This document shows, in pieces, positions 58,825 to 64,000 of a stretch of 64,000 nt of DNA; positions within the stretch are counted from its first letter, which is position 1; each line of letters begins with the position of its first letter. The notes below the pieces were generated by a model. The model had not been told where the DNA came from. It saw only the letters and a list, made by a program, of their open reading frames with translations, and searched no databases. Origin of the DNA: Pelodera strongyloides (taxonomy: Eukaryota > Nematoda > Chromadorea > Rhabditida > Rhabditidae); NCBI GenBank assembly GCA_036852015.1, contig JAANDG010000737.1:1-64000 (forward strand). Direction: 5' to 3'. The position numbers and the translations under genes were made by a program.

Positions 58825-58919
58825 TTTTGATCAGGGTGTCGCACTGACGAGCACCCCCGCCCTGATCAAAAATCCTCGTCTGCGACAGGGGGTCGAAACG
58901 AGGTCCGTGTTTGACACGG
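58825..58919 (+). ncRNA. Hammerhead-like ribozyme with unusual strand order
   Basis: All conserved hammerhead parts are present: CTGACGA (58844-58850), GAAA (58895-58898) and a GTC cleavage triplet (cut after C58880). All three helices pair perfectly: I, TGTCGCA 58837-58843 with TGCGACA 58881-58887; II, G58851-C58894 plus ACCCCC 58853-58858 with GGGGGT 58888-58893; III, CCTCGT 58874-58879 with ACGAGG 58898-58903. The order along the RNA is not a circular permutation of the known types. The CTGACGA strand comes first, in a loop closed by a 12-bp stem (58825-58836 with 58860-58871). The cleavage strand then runs straight into the GAAA strand. A canonical type I fold with a 2-bp helix III (GTC at 58903-58905) is a weaker alternative. 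Known PLEs carry hammerheads in their pseudo-LTRs. Confidence 0.6.
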
Positions 58920-59099
58920 TACTTATAATCAATTATACATTCTTCACTTTCACACTAATTATTTTTTATGAAACTTTTCACTATTATATTTCAAATTTAT
59001 TTTGCTTTATGGTTTACAATATATCTTTATATTATTGTTTGTTTATTATCTATCAATACTCTCCTTTACACTTTTCCTTATATTACTGTAACTTTATTT

Positions 59100-60148
59100 A
59101 CTTCTTTTTTAAATTATAACCTCCTTCATTGGGGTTCTGCTTGCACATATGTAAAACAAATTATTTCTTGTAAATTTCCCAAGAATCATGCGACTTGAAA
59201 AAAAAATAATTTTATTATTATTGTTATTATAGTGCAATTTAATTCAAAACGCAAAGTCGTACATACAAAAATTACTTTCGCATACAATAAATACACCACA
59301 TAAAAGAAAATAGTGATAGTGGCACCTTTTTGAACAGATTGTACTATTGGCAAGCAACTGTTTGTCGCTTTTCGTTATTGCGAAGTATACCAGGTATGAG
59401 ACTCATTTCCTTTGTCAATAAACGAGCCACTTTCTACGATTAAGTCGATTCGATACATATATTATTAAAAATAACTACAGCATGAACAATGGCTTCAGGA
59501 CAACAACAGGAAGCAACTGCGTAAGAGAATATCTAGCCAGTTTCAGAAATATATTTGTTAATAAAAGAGTAAAAAAAAGAGATAATGCTACGAATTGAAA
59601 AGATCGCCACTCTTAAAACTGCTATACCAAATTTAGGCTTCCGAAAATTTACCGCGAAAACGTCAAACATACATGACCCAAAAAGAGCACAGGCAAATCC
59701 TTTTAGAATCACAGTATAATTGAATGTAGCGTAGCAAAGAAAATGTAAAAATATAACGGTCCTTATTCTTCATGCCAACGAACCAAACATTAATATTAGA
59801 TTAGAACATTTCTCTTTAAGAGTTCGAAACATGAAACAAAATCTGTATTTAAATGAAATATGCTACTTTCAAGATGGAATCAAGTGCAAAACATGTCTGA
59901 AAGGCAGATAACTGGCGTTTCTATATTATATTGCCCTTATTTAGATAACATGCAACCAATGCAGTACAAAATAGTTGTCAAAGAAATTGACAAAATGCTG
60001 CTTCCGGACTTCGCCTTACCCTCCTTAAAACATCCAGGATGTTTTGGAAATTGAGCGCATTTTTTCTTGTGAACATTCAACTTTTCGCGTAGCACCTTGA
60101 ATTGATGTGGTCACTTTGTTTACAACTCTGTTCAGAACTTTTAGAAGC
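59100..60148. other. No recognisable feature
   Basis: AT-rich DNA to the right of the PLE fragment. I see no exon with good splice sites and no strong inverted repeat. Confidence 0.3.
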
Positions 60149-60149
60149 T

Positions 60150-60333
60150 AAAGCGAAATAACGGCCGGTTTTTGAAACGCATTGCATACATCTGCTTTAT
60201 TTTGCCGCATATGCAAATGAGGAAAAATTAAATAAAAAGTAGACCCCAATTAGACCCCACTCCGCATAAATGCATAGAAATGCAAGTACTTGATATGCGT
60301 TTTAAAAAAACGGCCGGTATTTCGCTTTAAACT
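60150..60333. mobile_element. CCGGC-family MITE
   Basis: GCTAAAGCGAAATAACGGCCGG to GGCCGGTATTTCGCTTTAAA; the interior GACCCCAATTAGACCCC is shared with 53417-53597. Confidence 0.75.
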
Positions 60334-60849
60334 TGGAAATAAATTCTTCATAACACCATTTTCTTTAAAAAAAAAATGTTTAAATTAAATAAAGTGCGTT
60401 AAGCGAATATTTAAATGTTCAAAAAAATGTGAATGTCGTATTTATGAATTGGTTTCCACACCTCATCTATGTGGTGACAAAGTGATACAAAACAGAACGA
60501 ACCTCACAAAACAGATCATTTCCAGCTAAAGTTCCGCTTCGCGAACCACACTCTTTGTCGTACGTTGAAACAACATTTTCGGGTTGCTGGAATTACAAAA
60601 TACTAGCACAACTTCAGTAGGCAGGTACAAACGCACAAATTAATGCATTGGATTTTTTTTATCAGAAGCGTTTTTGCTTCCGCCCTGCAAGTGAAACACC
60701 ATCAAAGCGGATTAGCACCCGGCAGCCGCTTTTGAAGTGTACCCTTCTGCGTTTATGCTGATTGGCATCTGAATTGGAATGCACCACTCACATGTTAAAA
60801 AAACGTCCGTTACTCCGCTTATTAGTAAGTTATACGTCATAGTGTGCTT

Positions 60850-61130
60850 TGACGGGACAGGTCCACTCCATGTAACCCGCGCTCTTTGTGCGCCCTCATC
60901 TGATGCTCCGTCTCGAGTATGGTAGATGCAATATTTTTTCAATATTCAGGCACAATATTCGCGAAGGTACCAGCAATTTACCATAGCCAGTCTACCCAAC
61001 AATCCATCACAGATGCCACGCCCTTTCGCGCTGATGCGCCTACAACGTAATTGCTATGGTCAGAAAAATTTCTGGGTACGGCTTGAAGGGTGCGCACCAA
61101 AAAATGCGTTTTTGACACTGAGAATCGGAG
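60850..61130. mobile_element. Degraded GGGTCAGGCC-family element
   Basis: GACGGGACAGGTCCACTCC, GATGCAATATTTTTTCAATA and CACGCCCTTTCGCGCTGATG follow the order of copy 1 (38554-38971). The right end is unclear. Confidence 0.5.
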
Positions 61131-61864
61131 GATCAGATGTAGTAATCAATATTCAAAATTATGTAAGAAAATATGAACATCGAACCCATCTACGTCTAAG
61201 CAGTCCTCGCGCCATTTCGGTGTGCGTACTATTCAGTGACCGCGTAACAGTCTTCAGGTCACTCGGCATACCATCCATGGCGGTTTCTATCTGTTCCATC
61301 GCTCGTACCCAGATTGGTAAGGAAGCGCAAGTCGGGCTCTTCTGTACCACACGAGCACATGCGTGATTTAAAAGCTAAAGTAGAGCACTGCTTATACACT
61401 TATACCTGGAGCTGAAGTATGGGTGTAAGGTAAGGGTGGTGCACAGGAAAAGACAGTTTTACTTATTTTCAGTAAAAACTGAACTATAACAGGTTGTCGC
61501 CATTTCGAATAACTAGTCTTCGTAAGATAACAGTATTCGTCTTCAAAACGTACTTTTTTCCGTTTTTTACTTATTGTTGCGCAAAGCAAGTCGAGCAAAA
61601 AGGGAGTGTTTTGCTTTGTAATATGTTTGTTAGTGGGAAGTAAATGTTTGCATCTCACGTTTATAAATGAGTCGTTGGTTCCGAGTGCATGCTCTTCGAA
61701 TACCGTTCGAAAGTAAGAAGAAAAGCGATCCTCTGAAATTTTTTAAATCGATATCTTAGTGAAAATGTAAGATGTAAATTACGGCAACTAGATCTTCTAA
61801 TAACAAAAATGAAGTCTTTCCTTATGTCATCACGATATGTTATAAACGCCTCAAACTTGGATAA

Positions 61865-62194
61865 TTAAAGTGATGGGTTCACTACAAAATCACCTTGTTT
61901 TTATGCTTTAGTTTGATTGTACAAAGGTAAAATTAAACAAAGATCATAAAAAATGTTTATTGAATTACTCGGAAGATATTAGAGAAAAAGGGTGAGTATT
62001 GATCGATCTTCCGATAACATGAGGAAACAAGATAAACTAGGGAAGCTAAGAGATATGGCTGAGCTGAAACACACTGTTTTTTCTGTGTTTTAAGTAAAGT
62101 AAACGATGAAAACTACAGTTTATTTTGCTCAAAACTCTTAGCTTCCCTAGTTTCTAAAAAACAAGGTGGTTTTGTAGTGAACCCATCCCTTTAA
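61865..62194. mobile_element. 330-bp TTAA palindrome, GGGCTCACTACAAAATC family, copy 2
   Basis: TTAAAGTGATGGGTTCACTA is mirrored by TAGTGAACCCATCCCTTTAA. It is shorter on the right arm than 17618-18098, through internal deletion. Confidence 0.85.
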
Positions 62195-62477
62195 ATCTTT
62201 TGGCTAACTGGAACCGAACTAAGAAAACAAGTATTGCATTTTAAACACTGAGGACATAATGGTACTCCTAATCTTATGTTAATCGCCAGAACAAACTGTC
62301 GGGTTTAGAAAATGGGGAGTCAGACTCAGGCTTGAGCAAGCTGAATCGTATTTGCATGATTTCAAATTAACTTGCAAGCGTTTACATAAGTGCGTAATTG
62401 TAGATGACAACCACAGAAAAAAATACTACCCCACGTAAAAAAATTTTCGAAGTAAGAAAAATAGTACAGCAAGAAGT

Positions 62478-62996
62478 CATCTACAACGGTCGGGTAGTCA
62501 TCCACAACGGTCGGGTAGTCATCCACAACGGTCGGGTAGTCATCCACAACGGTCGGGTAGTCATCTACAACGGTCGGGTAGTCATCTACAACGGTCGGGT
62601 AGTCATCTACAACGGTCGGGTAGTCATCTACAACGGTCGGGTAGTCATCTACAACGGTCGGGTAGTCATCTACAACGGTCGGGTAGTCATCTACAACGGT
62701 CGGGTAGTCATCTACAACGGTCGGGTAGTCATCTACAACGGTCGGGTAGTCATCTCGGGTAACGGTGGGGTAATCTACAACGGTCGGGTAGTCATCCACA
62801 ACGGTCGGGTAGTCATCTACAACGGTCGGGTAGTCATCTACAACGGTCGGGTAGTCATCTACAACGGTCGGGTAGTCATCTACAACGGTCGGGTAGTCAT
62901 CTACAACGGCGGGGTAGTCATCCACAACGGCGGGGTAGTCATCCACAACGGTGGGGTAGTCATCTACAACGGTCGGGATGGCCATCTACAACGGTT
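62478..62996. repeat. 21-bp minisatellite, open on both strands
   Basis: About 24 tandem copies of GTCATCTACAACGGTCGGGTA with a few C/T and G/T variants and one rearranged unit at 62751-62775. As 21 is a multiple of three, the minus strand reads a repeated DDYPTVV and the plus strand VVIYNGR. Neither frame has splice signals or a non-repetitive conserved part, so I treat it as non-coding. Confidence 0.93.
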
Positions 62997-63271
62997 GTGC
63001 TAATTGTTCCTACATATTAAATCGGGCGGCGGCAGCAGTCTGGTATTCTAATGAACAGGATATAATGCACAACATTAATGCAGTGCTTATCGCAAGTGTA
63101 AGACTAGGCGAATTTCAATTTTCTCACCTCTAAAAGAGAGCCCCACTAGAATGCTGCTAATTATAAAGTAGCACGACGAAATTCTTTGCCCATCCGCAAA
63201 ATTTTTGCAATGAAGTCTTTCCAGCTAAAATTTGAAAGGGCATCAAATGTTTTTCTTTTCTTTTTTGAAAA

Positions 63272-63888
63272 TTTAGGGCGCATTCGAGTTTTCCAAAGTG
63301 CATAAATTTCGCGGAATATTCTGTTGGAGTTGATAATGATTGCTATTTCAATCCTCAGAAAATCTGAAAAAAAGTTTAATCTGTTAATAAAACACTAAAA
63401 ATGGAAAAGTAGCGAAGATTGAACTAGGTCTATTTATTCACTTTTCGAAGCTCTTTCTAATGAACTTAATAGCACGTTGAAATTTGCAAGGGTTTAGCAG
63501 TAAATTGGTGACGATAACCAGACTGCTTATCGTCAAGAAATTATTAGCTCTTCGCGCGAAGTTTCTGTTCGCGCGAAGCGAAACCCAGCCACTTCGCGCG
63601 AAGAGGCGTCTTCTCCTTACACGATAAGAGGCAGTTCGCGCGCGCACTTTTCTCTTTCGTGACCCGCTTATCACGATAAAATTTTGACCACTTATCGAGA
63701 ATGCAACGCTCTAGTTGATAGGGTGAGAGATTGTTGACAAAGAGGGCCCAGAAAAAAAATATTCTCTCTGCGTCTCTCGTGTGAGCGGGATATTTCGCAG
63801 CGCGCAAAAACACTGGCTAACAGTGAACTCGAACTGATTGCTTCGCGAAATTTATGCATTTTGCCCAAATCGAATGCGACCTTAATGG
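63272..63888. mobile_element. 617-bp element with GGGCGCATTCGA termini
   Basis: TTAGGGCGCATTCGAGTTT at the left and AAATCGAATGCGACCTTAA at the right are inverted. The core has TTCGCGCGAAG palindromes (63540-63660) and a TTATCGTCAAG-type short inverted repeat. No transposase. Confidence 0.65.
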
Positions 63889-64000
63889 AAGACTCTGCTA
63901 TTCAAAAGCGGTTTCAAAAAGCGGACGTTATGCTTGTGCGAATATGCTCTTGTGCACAAAAAGGAGATAAGTTTTCCTGTATCTGTCTCACCTTCAATAT

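Noticed and set aside
62404..63003. 199-codon repeat protein on the plus strand
   Set aside because: It is the 21-bp minisatellite read in one frame. The non-repeat ends are short and unremarkable.

Overview
The window looks like nuclear DNA from a nematode. Three things point there. There is a first exon of a secreted nematode-type fatty-acid-binding protein. ATG codons lie two bases after strong splice acceptors, as in SL-type trans-splicing. There are many small exons bounded by TTTCAG-like acceptors and GTRAGT/GTTAGT donors. No rRNA, CRISPR, operon-like prokaryotic genes or clearly intact tRNA was seen. The species or clade cannot be named from the sequence alone.

Layout. 0-0.33 kb (minus): first exon of a fatty-acid-binding protein that runs off the left edge. 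3.0-5.4 kb (minus): gene A. 8.0-8.8 kb: a LINE endonuclease fragment. 13.2-14.1 kb (minus): gene B, 3' part. 26.1-33.0 kb (minus): gene C. 37.2-37.7 kb (minus): a second, broken LINE endonuclease. 38.4-46.3 kb (plus): gene D. 48.2-55.7 kb (plus): gene E. 58.2-58.9 kb (plus): a Penelope-like retroelement tail followed by a hammerhead-like RNA. 62.5-63.0 kb: a 21-bp minisatellite.

The main protein-coding content is a clustered family, genes A-D. I reconstructed it exon by exon from reading frame, splice sites, phase and similarity between copies. The family pattern is a signal peptide; a 74-nt exon containing an F-x7-9-D-P motif; a 204-210-nt exon with C...C-x5-W; a 72-75-nt exon that starts HP and ends YC(E/Q); a 60-66-nt exon that starts (V/A)LxEK; and then a hydrophobic C-terminus suited to a GPI or membrane anchor. 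Exon lengths and phases are conserved between copies on opposite strands. I do not recognise the family. Gene E begins with a very similar signal-peptide exon, but encodes a Ser/Thr-rich stalk, one transmembrane helix and a cytoplasmic tail of about 150 residues.

Most of the rest is mobile or repetitive DNA. There are more than 20 fold-back elements with TTAA ends (PALTTAA/piggyBac-like MITEs) in about ten families, several nested or sharing a TTAA. There are short Helitron-like elements with A|TC...CTGG|T ends, a Tc1/mariner-like non-autonomous element, tRNA-derived repeats, a 1.5-kb duplication, an LTR-like tandem unit, and many micro- and minisatellites. No transposase or helicase gene is present, so these elements would depend on enzymes encoded elsewhere.
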